Assembly: GCF_910592395.1 (NCBI RefSeq)
Contig: NC_088312.1
Coordinates: forward strand, 4,898,001 to 4,962,000
Direction: 5' to 3'
DNA length: 64,000 nucleotides
Origin: Lineus longissimus
Lineage: Eukaryota; Nemertea; Pilidiophora; Heteronemertea; Lineidae
The notes below the pieces were generated by a model. The model made no database searches. It was given only the letters and a program-made list of their open reading frames with translations, and had not been told where the DNA came from. Each line of letters opens with the position of its first letter. Within the stretch, counting starts at the first letter, position 1. Positions 23,016 to 36,375 of this stretch are shown here, piece by piece. Both the position numbers and the translations under genes were made by a program.

Positions 23016-26000
23016 ATGTTTGCAGCAAGTAAATCACTCCTGAGAACTGCCGCAGGCTTCAGGGTAGCTAATAGAGGGATGTCAGCCTCAGTTTTTACTC
23101 GAAAACCGTTGGCAACAATATCCAGGACGGGACAGCGGGGAATGGCAGAGATCACGGAATCCGCTGCAGCTGATGTGAAGAGTGAGTATTGCATGTATTG
23201 TGTACATCGATGCACTGTGTTATGTGTTGACATGGCTTACGCACATGGCAAGACAAGGAGGTCATCTGGGGCAGCGCCATGCAAATTTTTGCAAAGTTTC
23301 AAAATTTGCATCCATCCATGCATGTTTTGTAAGTTATTGCATAATCAGACTATTGTGTTTTGTAATGTATCAATTTTATTTCAAATTTTGAGACGACTCT
23401 TCATCGAACTCGGTCGCAGTGCGTTGGTAGTTTGCCGTCACGATCATTGTCCGCATGCAGTATCGGATCAAAAATCAGAAGCCGAGATGTTACTTGCTGT
23501 TAATCACCGGTATAAAAATCGGCGATAGATGGTACTTTCGATGCTCCCTCTTTATTCTATCCTCAATTTCTTTTAGAAACACATCTCAGCCCAGCGTGTA
23601 AGTATTTTCGAAAGATGTCTTCAGCTAGTTTGACTGGTAGCCTAATTTCATAATGATGATGTGATGTAGGCCTTATGGCAGTAATAATTATGTAATGATA
23701 ACTGTAGCTTTCCACCACTAATTTCATTCTCATGGTCTTTCTTGATGTTCCCAGACTGAAATAGGCACATAACTTTAATTCAGGATTTTGATTTTTTTCC
23801 TAACTGGAAAAAGCACATCAGTCTAACTCAAGATGTAACAGACATTGGCCGGATATGGTAGGTATACTGTCTGCACTGATTTAACCAGCTTATTAATCAC
23901 CTGTCACCCTTCCATTTATTTGATAAACTGCAAATACGACAAGCGCAATTGCAATGATAGTGTCCACCAGACCGAAGTGGGCAGGGAAGAAAATTATCGC
24001 CCCAATACTGCTTGAGATTTACTTTGTTTGTTTTAAATCTCACGGAGATTGAGAGGTCCGCTTGAAGTCTCATTGATTGACAGCTAGCCTTATTATGGTG
24101 TGACTGACTTCCGTCTTGTGAAGTGGTCCAAATGCCAGTCATTCAGTCGTACTTCCACAAAATGAAAAAATCCTGTATCAACTTGTATTTGATTTTGAGA
24201 CCGATGTCTAAACCATGTGTAGAGAAGCCTGGCAAGCGCTTCAAACTCTTCAAACTGCAAGCATCTCTCCCCGGGCTCTGTGAAAAAAACATGCGTTTAA
24301 ACTGTTGGCATAACCTCCATTTTCAATTCCCTGTTGCTTTGCCTTGTTAACCCGAAAGACATGGGATGTTCTATGCCATATCTGTAAGGAATGTCTCCTA
24401 GGTAACGGACACGATGTTTCCAGTTTCTATGGTTTCAGAGATCTAATGAGACTTACTGATCGTTTGTGAACTTCATGAGAAGAGTGTGACAGCAGCAGTT
24501 CAGAGGATTCCTTACCATGTTATCTTTTGAGGTTGAACATTATAAGAGGCCCATAGTTTGTCAGTTATCTTCATGTCTGACTATAACTGGAATTGAAAGG
24601 ACGACCTTAAAATCAGTCTTTCTGCAGGCAGATTATAGATTGTGATCAGACTTGTCCCAGTTCTAGTCACTGACCTTTTAGTGTGTCTGTGTGGTGGAAA
24701 AAAACATGATCTGTCCTATTATCATTTGAAGTCCAATATAATGTGTTGACCTCCTCCTTCCACTTCCACTCGGAAGCAAATATTTGCCCACCACTTTTGA
24801 AATCGCTTGCCTGTCCTACGCCTTACGGCATGGTTGTGGTTCTCAACTAGGATTCTTCAAATTGAATTTGTTGGTTTGGTTTTCAGAAATTTTGATGACC
24901 TCAGCTCATCAACCTGATGTTGTAAATACAAGTTTACAATAGGTACATTTATTTAGGCTATTGTTGGTACTTTCATTCTGAGCAAGAGATCTCAGTTTGA
25001 GATGTTTTCGCTGGGTCAACGAACAGTTTGCGTCAAGCATTTATCGAATTCTAAAAGAGCTTCAAACAAGTATCAGGTTGGGACAGACGCCAATTTATGA
25101 ATTGCAGTTCTTTATCTGTCTCGGTGGCAGTCCCAGCTCTCAGTCAGCTGTGCTGTTTCCATAGAAACACTTTTTTACCATGATGAAATATTTCCATCTC
25201 GTTACGTACAATGTACCTCGAAGAGCAATGCTCATGTCGATGTAGGGATTTCTGAAGTCAAGTGAGCAATGCCAATGTGGACATAGGGACTATTGAAGTA
25301 GGGCGTACTGAATTTTGCTGTCTCACCAGGTTTTGGATTACTGTCTGTCTCCAGGTCATCCTCTAAAGTGCTCTCAACCTGGACTCTCTACCGTTACATT
25401 TTTAAAAAACATATTAACTTAAATGCTCTAAATCTATTGATTGGAAATTTCCTCCAAGGCATCCAGGTTGGTCATCATAACAAAAACATTTCTTTGAAAA
25501 TAGGATGGAGAACTTTGCACACGTTGATGTGAACAATGGTCACGTGATCGATGACATCAGCTGTTGTGATAGCAGACGCCTGCCCTGGGAGTCTGATGTG
25601 ATGGGACCATCTCAGAACTATTTACTTGAAGTAAATATTATTGCACTTTGTGTTGGTCTGTTTACTATGCAAGGTGTAGTGATAAATTCACAGATGGAGC
25701 ATCTCAGAGATCTACTTCTAATTCATTGACAACCTTTCCATAGTTGATTCATTTGACATTTGGGTTTTTATTGCCAGCCAAATCCAGACAACGAGAGCAA
25801 TCAAGATGACAGAACAGGCTATTCCTTGCTGGCATGGCTCATCCCTTGGGTTGCCCATTCAGTGTTGGTCTCCAGGCAACAGATTGGGGCCAAGTGGAGG
25901 ACTGGCTTTTATGCATGTTCTATGCATTTATGTCTGAAAATGATGAGATTGTAGAGTAGAACACTTTGTTGTCAAAAGATTTTAGGCTCTCAATTGTCCA

Positions 26001-27982
26001 AAAGTGTATTTCAGTTTAAAGAAAAACAATTTGCACTGAACATTGCTGAATGGGTCATCGAAAAGTGCCACTTGTGGAGGGCCCTTCACAGTGACGACCT
26101 GACCTGGAACTGGAAGGAAAAACTTGGAACAAAAAACTGAAGAAATGCTCTCACTTTCATGATTTCAGGTCAGGGTGCCAGGTTATCCTTTGTACCCAAT
26201 GAGGACTTCAGCACCTCCTATTATATGTTGAATTGAGACGACCAACTTTTCTGAAAAAAAATTTACAAAATAACCCCAAACTACTCAACTGTGTGCCAGG
26301 GTGTTAAGAAGACGAAGCATGGCTGTTTTTTTACGCATTACAGATTCACCCTGTAAGATTGAGTCTGGTCTGCTCTTTGCTGAGGATATTCACCTTGGAA
26401 ATTTACTTGGAGCACTGATGATATCGGAAACCTACCACCAGGCGTGCTACACAGGTGGTAGCAACACTGCCACTGGGGCAGCAAGAGTTTTTTTCAGGAA
26501 ATGTACTTTTAAAATGTAGACGAATGGATGCTGTCTGTAGCTGCTTTCTGAGGAAGCTTGCCCTTACCAGAATTAACTATGATGTAGACCCTACAATATA
26601 TGTGAATGAAAATATTCATTTTTTGATGAAATATTTTTCATTCTTCTGTAATTGCAGTGAACCGAGTATTGGTGTCTCCTTTCCAGAAGAGGATCTTGGT
26701 CATGAGCAACATGTTTCCCACGATTGCTGAGGTACCCGATAAAGTCTCGTAAGTTTATCTAATCAGTGAGAAAGATGATAGAATGGTCTTCAATCCGTAT
26801 GTACAAAAATCCATGAAATTTAACTAGGACCACAAGTTTGATTGATATACAAGTATACAATCGATCATTTGCTTGGCTGCTTTCATTCTCCTCTTGATAA
26901 CTGCCTCAGGACTAGGATATTGAGCATGTTCTATCACATGATAAATTTGTAGTCTGGTCAGCTCGTCCTGAAATTCTTTGGTGGAACTGCCTGATGGCAA
27001 TGATTCCAAAAAAGAACAGTGATCATGTTGGTGATTGAAATGAATATGCAGGGAACCCTGTCTCTCTGCTGATAGTAAGTCATGGGTCATGTTTATAGTA
27101 TACAGCATTGCAATGAAGCTGACTCACTTGTTAAAAAAAAGTGACCCAGTTTATGCTCCAAGCTGAAACACAATGCAGTATTACTGGCACCTCCCCGCTG
27201 TAATGAAACAGCTGCTGTGTGTTTGAAGTCAATTCATCATCGTGTCAAGTTGGTTTGGAGGTTGATATGAAAAAGTACATAGTTATGTATGAATGTTAAA
27301 GTCTATTGTTGTTAATAATCAGTCCTGGTATAATAACATTGTCCATTTCAATCAAGATTGACCCAGAAACACATCGCCATCATTCAGACTCCTGTATTCC
27401 AGGATGTTGTCTGCTATCAGTAGACTCAATTACATTGTGTGCTATATTGCTTCACGCTCACAATCGCGTGATCAAGTCAGCATGTAACATGGACAGACTG
27501 CTACCTACAATCCATCAGACTACAACCTTTGAAAATTTAGAAAAGATCCGGGTGTGTGATGAGTCTTTTTATGTTAATCGCAGGTAAAAAGAATGCGCTT
27601 TGTCATCAACTTGATGGGTAAGTCAGGGTCTTCGAACGGAGCACCTGAACCCAGCGAGCATGAGACTTACTTTAATGAATTTCTCTCTGAATCAATTGGA
27701 TGGCAAGACTTAGAATTCACCACTTTTGGCTTGTCTCATTACAGATACCAGAAGCTAAAGAAAGCCAAGGAATGGTTCAGGATCCGACTCAACATTGGTA
27801 TGGCCCTAGCCACCCTGATCGGCTGTTTAACCATGATATGGGCTGGCAAGCGTGAACATGACTTTGGCAATTCCGTAGTTCAGGAAAACTATAGGTGGCA
27901 TAAGAAGCACTTCGATGAAAGGCAGGCGGCTGCTGATGCTAAACACGTTGCTGAAGAAAACGCCAAGCCGGCTGCTGCATAA
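23016..27982 (+). CDS. FAM162-like: FAM162/UPF0389-family mitochondrial inner-membrane-type protein (3 exons)
   Basis: Exons 23016-23181, 26658-26748 and 27745-27982 join in phase (1, then 2) to give 164 residues plus stop, close to the roughly 155 of vertebrate FAM162A. The N-terminus (MFAASKSLLRTAAGFRVANR) is rich in Arg, Ser and Ala and lacks acids, like a mitochondrial presequence. Exon 2 carries KRILVMSNMFPTIAEVPDKV, the family's Lys-Arg ... Glu-Val-Pro-Asp segment. Exon 3 carries the Tyr-Gln-Lys-Leu-Lys-Lys-Ala-Lys stretch, a membrane helix (about 101-119, GMALATLIGCLTMIWAGK) and the conserved Trp-His-Lys after it. Donors are gtgagt and gtaagt; acceptors are attgcag and cattacag. Vertebrate FAM162A (HGTD-P) is linked to hypoxia-induced mitochondrial apoptosis; whether this protein does the same is unknown. 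Reading past the first donor gives a spurious 170-codon frame. Confidence 0.87.
23182..26657 (+). other. Intron 1 of the FAM162-like gene (3.5 kb)
   Basis: Bounded by gtgagtatt and ctgtaattgcag. I see no nested gene. Short open frames (for example 25505-25729 and 26301-26519) have no recognisable protein and no coding texture. Confidence 0.7.
26749..27744 (+). other. Intron 2 of the FAM162-like gene (1.0 kb)
   Basis: Bounded by gtaagttta and cattacag. It contains a 94-codon minus-strand open frame (26824-27108) with no recognisable features. Confidence 0.7.
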
Positions 27983-29181
27983 ATGGACACTTAAGATATA
28001 GGATCCTTTGCATACCGGTATAGGCAATTTGTGTATATTTCGTAGCTGCCTTTTTTACATCGGACCTATTGAAATGGTGGGATTTTTGGATCTTTTTGAA
28101 ATCATAGATTCGGAGATCGCTGTCAACAATCAAATGTCAGCTAGACTTCTTGATTATAACTTGTGGACAACTTGATAAAGAATTTGCCTCTTTCCAGATG
28201 AACGCCTCCTATGAAATTTGTCAAGTTGTGGGTTCAACCTCTGTTGGTTTCACTGTCATGGCTGACTAGGTGTCAGAAAGAAAGGGTTGACTGCATGAGC
28301 TATTTTGTGTGCTTCGTTAAAGAGCTCGACCACTTGACTAGGCCAGTAGGGGGGCCGATCTGGAAGGAGGACAATTCCTTAAGCTTAGGACTGTACAAAC
28401 AATGTACATCCATTGTATCAAGTTTCAATATATTGTTAGTTTCTTCGAGACGAAAAATAATGTGTTAAATGTTTGATTTTAAGTTGTGTTCTCAGAAGTT
28501 GCTACATGTATACATATTCGATTTTGCATGAAAAAAAAGAAGATTAATGAGGTAAAGAAATTTCTTTTAAAAAGAAGATTAAAATTGTGTTATGAAATAA
28601 TATTCAACTTCAGTTTGGTTTTAATTTCAAGTTTGACTTGTTAAATTTTGGCATTTCGTAACAAAATGGAATTAAGAGATTATTGTGCATACTGTATTTT
28701 CTCGAGGCAATATTGAATATCATGAGGCATTAAATACTTGTAAAAGTTAACAGGGTTATAAAAACGTATGAACTTGTATTATGAATCATCTGTTTATACA
28801 TAGACATGTGCTTGTATGGAGAGTTGGCTTTGAATTGTAAACAAAAGAGGAAAAGTTATTGATTTTACATGCAGTTGCTGTCTGGAAATTGGAATATTGA
28901 TCCAAGGGAACCAATGGACAGTCTACGGAATTGCTTGAGGCCAGCTGCTTCAGCTGAGGAGGAAAAATGCCATATAGGCCTATATCGTTATTTATCGCTT
29001 CTAAACTGTAAAAAGATTGGAAGTTGAATCTTTACCAAGTTCTTCTGTCACAAGAATTCACAGAGTGATTATCTGTCATGCTTTATTTAGGCAGTGCAGT
29101 GCCATCGCACATTTTGAAGCCAAAGTTATGTCTTTTGTCATGATATTGTCAATCTCGCATGCTGAATGGAAAATTTTCAAG

Positions 29182-29187
29182 AATAAA
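29182..29187 (+). terminator. Possible polyadenylation signal AATAAA of the FAM162-like gene
   Basis: An exact AATAAA followed by a T-rich, GT-containing tract (gtatttatttactgtctgctg), about 1.2 kb past the stop codon. No earlier exact hexamer was noticed in the 3' flank, so a long 3' UTR is plausible but unproven. Confidence 0.3.
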
Positions 29188-29239
29188 ATTGTATTTATTT
29201 ACTGTCTGCTGTCCATCAGTATATTGCCAGTAATTTGAT

Positions 29240-32200
29240 ATACTTTACAATTTATGGTTACAACCAAGTGCTCTGCCTGTAGCGTTCAGTATAAACTGAC
29301 AAAGAGTCTTTTTGAAAAGGTATATATATAGAAATGTACGAATTGCTCATTTATCGAATATGGGTCTTATGAACTTGTGTTGTGTTTGGCTAGGACATGT
29401 TGACATTATTCAAAGTCACAATGTCCATTGATCAGTCTTTAGCTGTGCCCTGGAAGGCAAACTTTGAACATCCCATAGTCATTGTTACTTGGAACTCCCC
29501 TATTTTCCAGCTCTTGAATCCACAATGGTAAAACCTTGAGTCGAAGAAACATTTTACCTCAAAAATGTCTGCATAAATTGACAGAAACTCTGACAAAAGC
29601 ATACGGGTGTTTGTATTTTCAACAGATTCGTTGAAGTATTCGAAATAACATTCACGAACTTGTTTGCTTTGCTATTACCAAAGATTATTGCATTGATAGA
29701 TTTATCTCCCAGTGAGTCCAATTGTCGTGATAATCGGATAAATGTGCAATCTTTTCCATTCAGGTAGGCTCCCATAATGAGATTTTGAAGGGGGCATCTA
29801 AATTTTAAATTTTAAAGGGAGCATTGAACGTGGTTAAACCGCTGAATAGTGCCATACAAATGATTATTATTATTATTATCTAGGCAAAAACGTCCTCATG
29901 AGAAACCTGAGTCAATCGGCATTTAGAAGCCAACTAAAATCTATCAAATGTGTTCTCCAAGGATTTAAAAAAAGGTTTCAGTGTTCAGTGTGTGTAGTAT
30001 TTTTCATCAATGTCAATGCCAACAAATAACCAATCGAAACCCCTTGTCAAAGATAAGATAATCGCTTTAAATGTTTTATGTGCTAAGTTTGTTGCGTTGC
30101 ATTTACATGTGAGTGACTAAAAAACTCTTAATATCAAACTGCTGTGAATTTGGTTGTGAAGGAGGAACATACATGAAGACTGTTTAATCACTGGTAAAAG
30201 ATTTGAATCTTTGCAAAGTTGTTCCAATACCATTATTGTTTACTTACTGTTAGATGTACTTGTTCATTTTCAGGCCTATGTTCTTGTCTGTAAATACAGA
30301 TCCAAATGTAATTGTTCAACTGAAGTTATAAATCAACCAGCAACAATTCCCTTTAACATAAATCTTAAAACAATCTATCTCATTTTGTCAGTTTAAGGCT
30401 TGCTTATCATTTGACACCCTATGTACAGTGGTCATGGCCACCGATATTTGGGCCACCAAGTTTGAGAAAATAATAACAAAAACCCTGTGGCTTTTAATAG
30501 CAAATTGACTCATGGCTGGGGCATAATAACCAACCCAGTTCATTGAAGTCAGTGTGCCAGGATTGACAGCTGGAAAAAACATCCAGAGTATCAAGCTGTC
30601 AGAAAATAGGTTGATAAGTTATTTCCATGTACACGGTGTGTGATTTCCAACCATTCTGAGGTCTATGGTGATGGGTGAAGGTAAACATACCTGCCAGGGA
30701 AATTTGTTGTTTCTCTTGCAAGTACACCACGGATTGTCTCGGCTCCTCATTTCTGAACTGTACTCACAATTTCTGTACATTATAGGCGTACTCTCGTCCC
30801 TGAGAACAATAGCAGGTTTGGTGCATTTTCGGGTTTTTCAAAATTTCAGGCATATACATATCACTTGAATTCTTGTAATTTGATCCAGAACAGTATTACT
30901 CTGGAAGATTGAAGCTCCCCTTATTCATTTCTGCACACACCTCAAAATACAAAAAATGCACCAAGTCCGCTATTGCACTAAGGGGCTCAATTTGCCTCTC
31001 TGGTCAAGGTTGTTCAATGTCTATCATCAGTTTTTTTCAGTTTAATCCAAAAAGACTAAACTTATGAGAAAATCATCAGAAAAGTGGATGTTCCCCAGAT
31101 CCCAATTCAGCTCATCATTGTTAGCATAAGAAGGCTTGTTTGAAGAGCTTCATATGAGTGCCAATGTCCTGCAGACTTTCTTACATTTGATTTGGTCCTC
31201 ATTTGGCGAAATTGAAAAAACCTGTTTTTGTAAAAATTTCATTTATTCAAGATGTGTAAAGATAGTACTTGTATTTTGTACATAATGTGTGCTACCAACG
31301 AAATATCGAAATGACAGGGTATTAACATTAACCCTTTCTCTGCAAAAGCCTTTTTTTGGCCAGCACCAGCCTGTGCTAAGCAGTGGATAACTATGCTGAA
31401 CTGTGCTCAATTTTATCTGAACAGGCAAATAATATCTAAAAGTGTTGCCACATATAGTATTTGGATCAAACTCACATTTCCCGAGTGTGTGTGGCACGCT
31501 TGGAGAGGTTGCGGCCAAGTGCTGGTGAATTAAAATCATATTAGTGTGACATGACGTACTATGCACATCACCTGCAGTGAAAGGGTTAAAAATGATGTTG
31601 ATGTTTTTCCTTTTTCCTTACTATTCTAGAGTAAATACAGTTAAAAAACTAATATTGAGTGATAATCTGTGCGTGGAATAGAAATTGTTGTGTGTCAAGA
31701 TTTTTGAAGTCTTGACATTTGATGTAGTCTGTAGATTGATCAGAATTCTTTATTTTAACCCTCTTCCTGCAAAGCAGGTGAACCTCCCTCTTGCCAAATT
31801 TCAAAGTGTAGAGTTTAATTTTACCTCTGTGTGCTTTGTTTTCATTGGATTATTTTAAATTAATGCTAGGGAATGAATGTAAGGGAGAAATTATACACAC
31901 CATAATATTCCTTCATAGTACTCTGTCTAGAAAAAAATTTCTCAACTGACTCGAATTAAAGGGCTTGTCCATGTACTACTGTTACAAACTTAAGAGAGAA
32001 ACTTGAAGTTGCAGTGCTGGCTTCACAATGTGTAGTTGATCGTTTACATTTTATCTGTATAAATTACTGGAAGGTCTCTCCTTGTTCAGATATAAGCCTA
32101 CTACCAGAACTTGAACTATTGAACAGTTTAACATACAATGTTGCATTTACATGTAGTAGAGACGCATTTGTATGTTTATGAATCTCTTTCAAATTTGAAA

Positions 32201-34330
32201 TAATTCAATGAAAATCGATATATTTTCTGATGCAGTCATGCAGAGCAGATCGTAAAACTGATGCAGATCCTAAAGCTGTTGTACGTTTAGATAAACTTCA
32301 TGTTAGACTACAATGCAAGGTTGTTGTGTATTTGGTTTGGGAATAAAAACGATTTTGCTTCTGAAACTTTGACTTGCTGACTTTGAATTTGTAAGAGTCC
32401 TAATTTCTTTGGTTTTGGCAGCCTCCCTGTGAATAGAAAGATTCCGGCCAATGTTGATCTGAACCGGATCTATATGACATAGGCCATGCACTGATGTGCA
32501 GAGTGGATATGGATGGACCTTAAACAAGACAAAGTGAGGACTGAACAGCTGATCTTTGATGCCATGCACTTTGTTTTATAGGCCTTTATCTGGCTACAGA
32601 AAACTCTCTTAGGCGCAAGTCATGATTTTTTTATCTTCTCAGCCCTGTTCCCGTTCAGTTCTTAGACCACAATATATTACGATCACATATCAAGTTTTTA
32701 TATTATATTATATATTTTTCAAGCAAATCAAGTAAAAATACACTCATATTACCTTTTTTTGATGTTTTTTTCCCAATCAAAATATTGTTTCAAAATAAGG
32801 GTTGAACATAGGCTCCACCATTTTGGCTGAAACTTGAACTTCCAAAGCAATTAGTCGCTCTTTCAAAACGAAGCAAATGCCAATATCAAGGATGAAAGTC
32901 AGTTCTTTGCTTAACAGAAAACAGACTCGTACCCTTGAAACTGCCATTCACATAATCTTGAATAAGTTCTCATTGCTTCAGCACTTCAAATTCTAGCCAA
33001 AATGGTGGTACCTATGGTCAACCCTTAAAGCCCCACCGCATGCATACCACTGAGTCCTCACTGTTGAAGATGGAGTAATGAGTTCTATCTTAACACTGGA
33101 CTGTTAAGTAGGGACTTTCAGGCAAGTGAGTCCTTCCTCGTAGAGTCCATTTTAACCACGCTCACTGTTAAAGATAGAGTATGAGATAAGTCAAGTTTCA
33201 CATTCCTCTTGCCTTGAACTGGTCACCTTTACGTCACCTGGAAATCGTAACATGAAGACACTTCAAACATTTGCAAAGTGAAACACTTTCAAGGGAAATT
33301 GGATCCGTAATTGCTGACATGTTCAATTCAGTTATGCTGCTAGGCACTTTGTATCTTCTTCCTGGAGGTAGACCTTGATTCCATTGGCACTTTGGACATG
33401 CGTACAAAGCTATATTACATAACGGATCCATTCCATTCAATAGTCTTCTGTTTAATCGGCAGCTGATATTAAATTTTAAAGGGACAACCTAGACATGAGA
33501 AATCTTAGTGTTTCATACAAAATTGCCTTCCAGCAGAACCGAGACTTTAAAACAGGATAATTGAAAAAAAAAAATTAAACAATGTTCTAGATCCGATCTT
33601 GCCCTCAATACGGTTCCGACCAAAGTCCTCCCTGAAACCAAAATCGCCACTGCAGACTTAAAGCCCACCACAATAGGATCAACATGGTCGGAAGGTGCCA
33701 GTGCCACAGCAGCTCAGACACCAGAGCATGTGCTCAGCAAATTCCCACTTTGGGACACCGAGAGACTGGTCACATGGCCATACGATGCATCTATGGGGAT
33801 CAAGGGAGGAACTGCTTGGGTAACAGGGTCAGTTAATCATTTCTTTCATCTAGTTGCGAAATAGTCAAAGGTAGCGACAACTCAGTCGCCGTTTGGGGAC
33901 CCTTGCCCGACTGGTTACGATAGAAGGAAACGCCTATCGCGAAGGAGGTTATTCATTATAGTACGTCAATTAAGTAAGCAGAAGGGAACATGTATGGAGA
34001 GGTACTTCATATAAGTCAATCCGCCAGTTCGATTCAAACCCAAACGAAGACATGAAACTACAGGTACACAAAGTTTTGATAAATTGTATATAATGGACAT
34101 GCAGATATATAGACACATATTGATGGATACCATCGGTATGTGGTCTTGAGAAGCCGGTGTTACATCTGTGGTTGTTTCCCATGTGTCAGTGTTTCCAAAC
34201 AATAGGCAGCTGGAGAGACCACGACTTTTCAATGGGGGGGATACACAGAAAAACTTGTCAATCTATTTTTGAGCGTTCCCAAACAATGAGGGGAAACACT
34301 CAAAAACAGAAACACTCAAAAACATTACAC
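29240..34330. other. Gene-poor intergenic DNA
   Basis: AT-rich sequence with only short unconvincing open frames on both strands. Small local duplications are visible (for example an 'actgtt[g/a]aagat[g/a]gagta' word at about 33,060 and 33,167). I see no exon, RNA gene or intact mobile element. Confidence 0.5.
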
Positions 34331-34334
34331 CGGT

Positions 34335-34545
34335 TCCAATGACCACTCGTACTCTGGAAAGAAGCTGAGATTGCTCTGGGACTCGCGAGACCCCACGGGC
34401 CCGGCTATAAAACACCGGCACCCCGACATGCTCGTCTTCTATGAGAAGGAAAAGGAGGTCCTAATCATCGAGATAGCTGTCAGCTCCGACAGACACGTCC
34501 TAGCACGTGCGGAGGAGAAACGATCGAAGTACTGTGGCTGTGACT
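34335..34545 (+). mobile_element. Non-LTR retrotransposon-like remnant (C-terminal ORF fragment)
   Basis: An open stretch reading LLWDSRDPTGPAIKHRHPDM, then LVFYEKEKEVLIIEIAVSSD, then a charged Ala/Arg/Glu-rich helix. The pattern 'LWD ... RPD(I/M)(V/L)(V/L) ... KEKEV.(L/I)I(D/E)(I/V)AV ... D ... (V/I) ... EK ... KY' is typical of C-terminal parts of invertebrate reverse-transcriptase ORFs. No reverse-transcriptase motif, start codon or end is present here, and the frame runs straight into a minisatellite, so it is a dead fragment. Family assignment is from pattern memory. Confidence 0.5.
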
Positions 34546-36310
34546 ATCTCATCACTCTCATCATGTTGTCAACACGGTGGAGCAGCCAGGACTGATTCAG
34601 CCTGGTTGTGACTTCCTCATCTCTCTCATCATGTTGTCAACACGGTGGAGCAGCCAGGACTGATTCGGCCTGGCTGTGACTGCCTCATTTCTTTCACCAT
34701 GTTGACAACTTGGCAGAGCAGCCAAGACTGATTTGGCCTGGCTGTGACTGTCTCATCTCTCTCACCATAATTATTGTCAACACGGTGGAGCAGCCAGAAC
34801 TGATTCGGCCTGGCTCTGACTGTCCCATCTCTCTCGCCTTATTAACAACTAGGTAGTGCGGCGAAGATTGATGCGGCCTGGCTGTGACTGTCTCATCACT
34901 CGCATCATGTTGTCAACGCGGTGGAGCAGCCAGGACTGATTCGGCCTGGTTGTGACTTCCTCATCTCTCTCATCATGTTGTCAACACGGTGGAGCAGCCA
35001 GGACTGATTCGGCCTGGCTGTGACTTCCTCATCTCTCTCATCATGTTGTCAACACGGTGGAGCAGCCAGGACTGATTCGGCCTGGCTGTGACTGCCTCAT
35101 CTCTTTCACCATGTTGACAACTTGGCAGAGCAGCCAAGACTGATTTGGCCTGGCTGTGACTGTCTCATCTCTCTCACCATAATTATTGTCAACACGGTGG
35201 AGCAGCCAGAACTGATTCGGCCTGGCTCTGACTGTCCCATCTCTCTCGCCTTATTAACAACTAGGTAGTGCGGCGAAGATTGATGCGGCCTGGCTGTGAC
35301 TGTCTCATCACTCGCATCATGTTGTCAACGCGGTGGAGCAGCCAGGACTGATTCGGCCTGGTTGTGACTTCCTCATCTCTCTCATCATGTTGTCAACACG
35401 GTGGAGCAGCCAGGACTGATTCGGCCTGGCTGTGACTTCCTCATCTCTCTCACCATGTTGACAACTTGGCAGAGCAGCCAAGACTAATTTGGCCTGGCTG
35501 TGACTGTCTCATCTCTCTCACCATATTAACAACTAGGCAGTGCGGCGAAGACTGATGCCGCCTGGCTGTGACTGTCTCATCTCTCTCACCATATAGACAA
35601 CTTGGCAGAGCAGCCAAGACTGATTTGGCCTGGCTGTGACTGTCTCTCATCTCTCTCACCATATTAACAACTAGGCAGTGCGGCGAAGATTGATGCGGCC
35701 TGGCTGTGACTGTCTCATCACTCTCATCATGTTGTCAACACGGTGGAGCAGCCAGGACTGATTCGGCCTGGTTGTGACTTCCTCATCTCTCTCATCATGT
35801 TGTCAACACGGTGGAGCAGCCAGGACTGATTCGGCCTGGCTGTGACTGCCTCATCTCTTTCACCATGTTGACAACTTGGCAGAGCAGCCAAGACTGATTT
35901 GGCCTGGCTGTGACTGCATCTCATCTCTCTCACCATAATTATTGTCAACACGGTGGAGCAGCCAGAACTGATTCGGCCTGGCTCAGACTGTCCCATCTCT
36001 CTCGCCTTATTAACAACTAGGCAGTGCGGCGAAGATTGATGCGGCCTGGCTGTGACTGTCTCATCACTCGCATCATGTTGTCAACGCGGTGGAGCAGCCA
36101 GGACTGATTCGGCCTGGTTGTGACTTCCTCATCTCTCTCATCATGTTGTCAACACGGTGGAGCAGCCAGGACTGATTCGGCCTGGCTGTGACTTCCTCAT
36201 CTCTCTCACCATGTTGACAACTTGGCAGAGCAGCCAATGGCTGTGACTGTCTCATCTCTCTCATCATGTTGTCAGCACGATGGAGGAGCCAGGACTGTCA
36301 AACAGTTGTG
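34546..36310. repeat. 67-68 bp minisatellite with higher-order organisation
   Basis: About 26 tandem units of the form 'catgttgtcaacacggtgg / agcagccaggactgattcgg / cctggctgtgact ... cctcatctctctcat'. Distinct variants are 'gttgacaacttggcagagcagcc', 'attaacaactag.cagtgcggcgaag' and 'ataattattgtcaacacgg'. The variants recur in an ordered series: the 'attaacaactaggtagtgcggcg' variant appears near 34,849, again 402 bases (6 units) later near 35,251, and again near 36,007. Minus-strand open frames across it are by-products of the repeat. Confidence 0.9.
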
Positions 36311-36375
36311 TGAGCTCACTAGAGCTTGCACTTACATAATAGTGTAAAACTAAAATTTATATAATATATATATAT

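Noticed and set aside
23016-23528. A 170-codon frame from the FAM162-like ATG running into intron 1
   Set aside because: It crosses a strong gtgagt donor. The spliced product joins in phase to family-conserved exons, while the read-through part has no similarity to the family.
26824-27108. A 94-codon minus-strand frame inside FAM162-like intron 2
   Set aside because: No family resemblance and no supporting promoter or splice signals; length is within chance.
34010-34060. A tRNA B-box-like word (gttcgattcaaac)
   Set aside because: No A box or cloverleaf stems can be formed around it.
34970-36267. Minus-strand frames with repeated 'MVREMR..QSQPG..S' peptides
   Set aside because: They are translations of the 67-68 bp minisatellite, broken by every out-of-frame unit.
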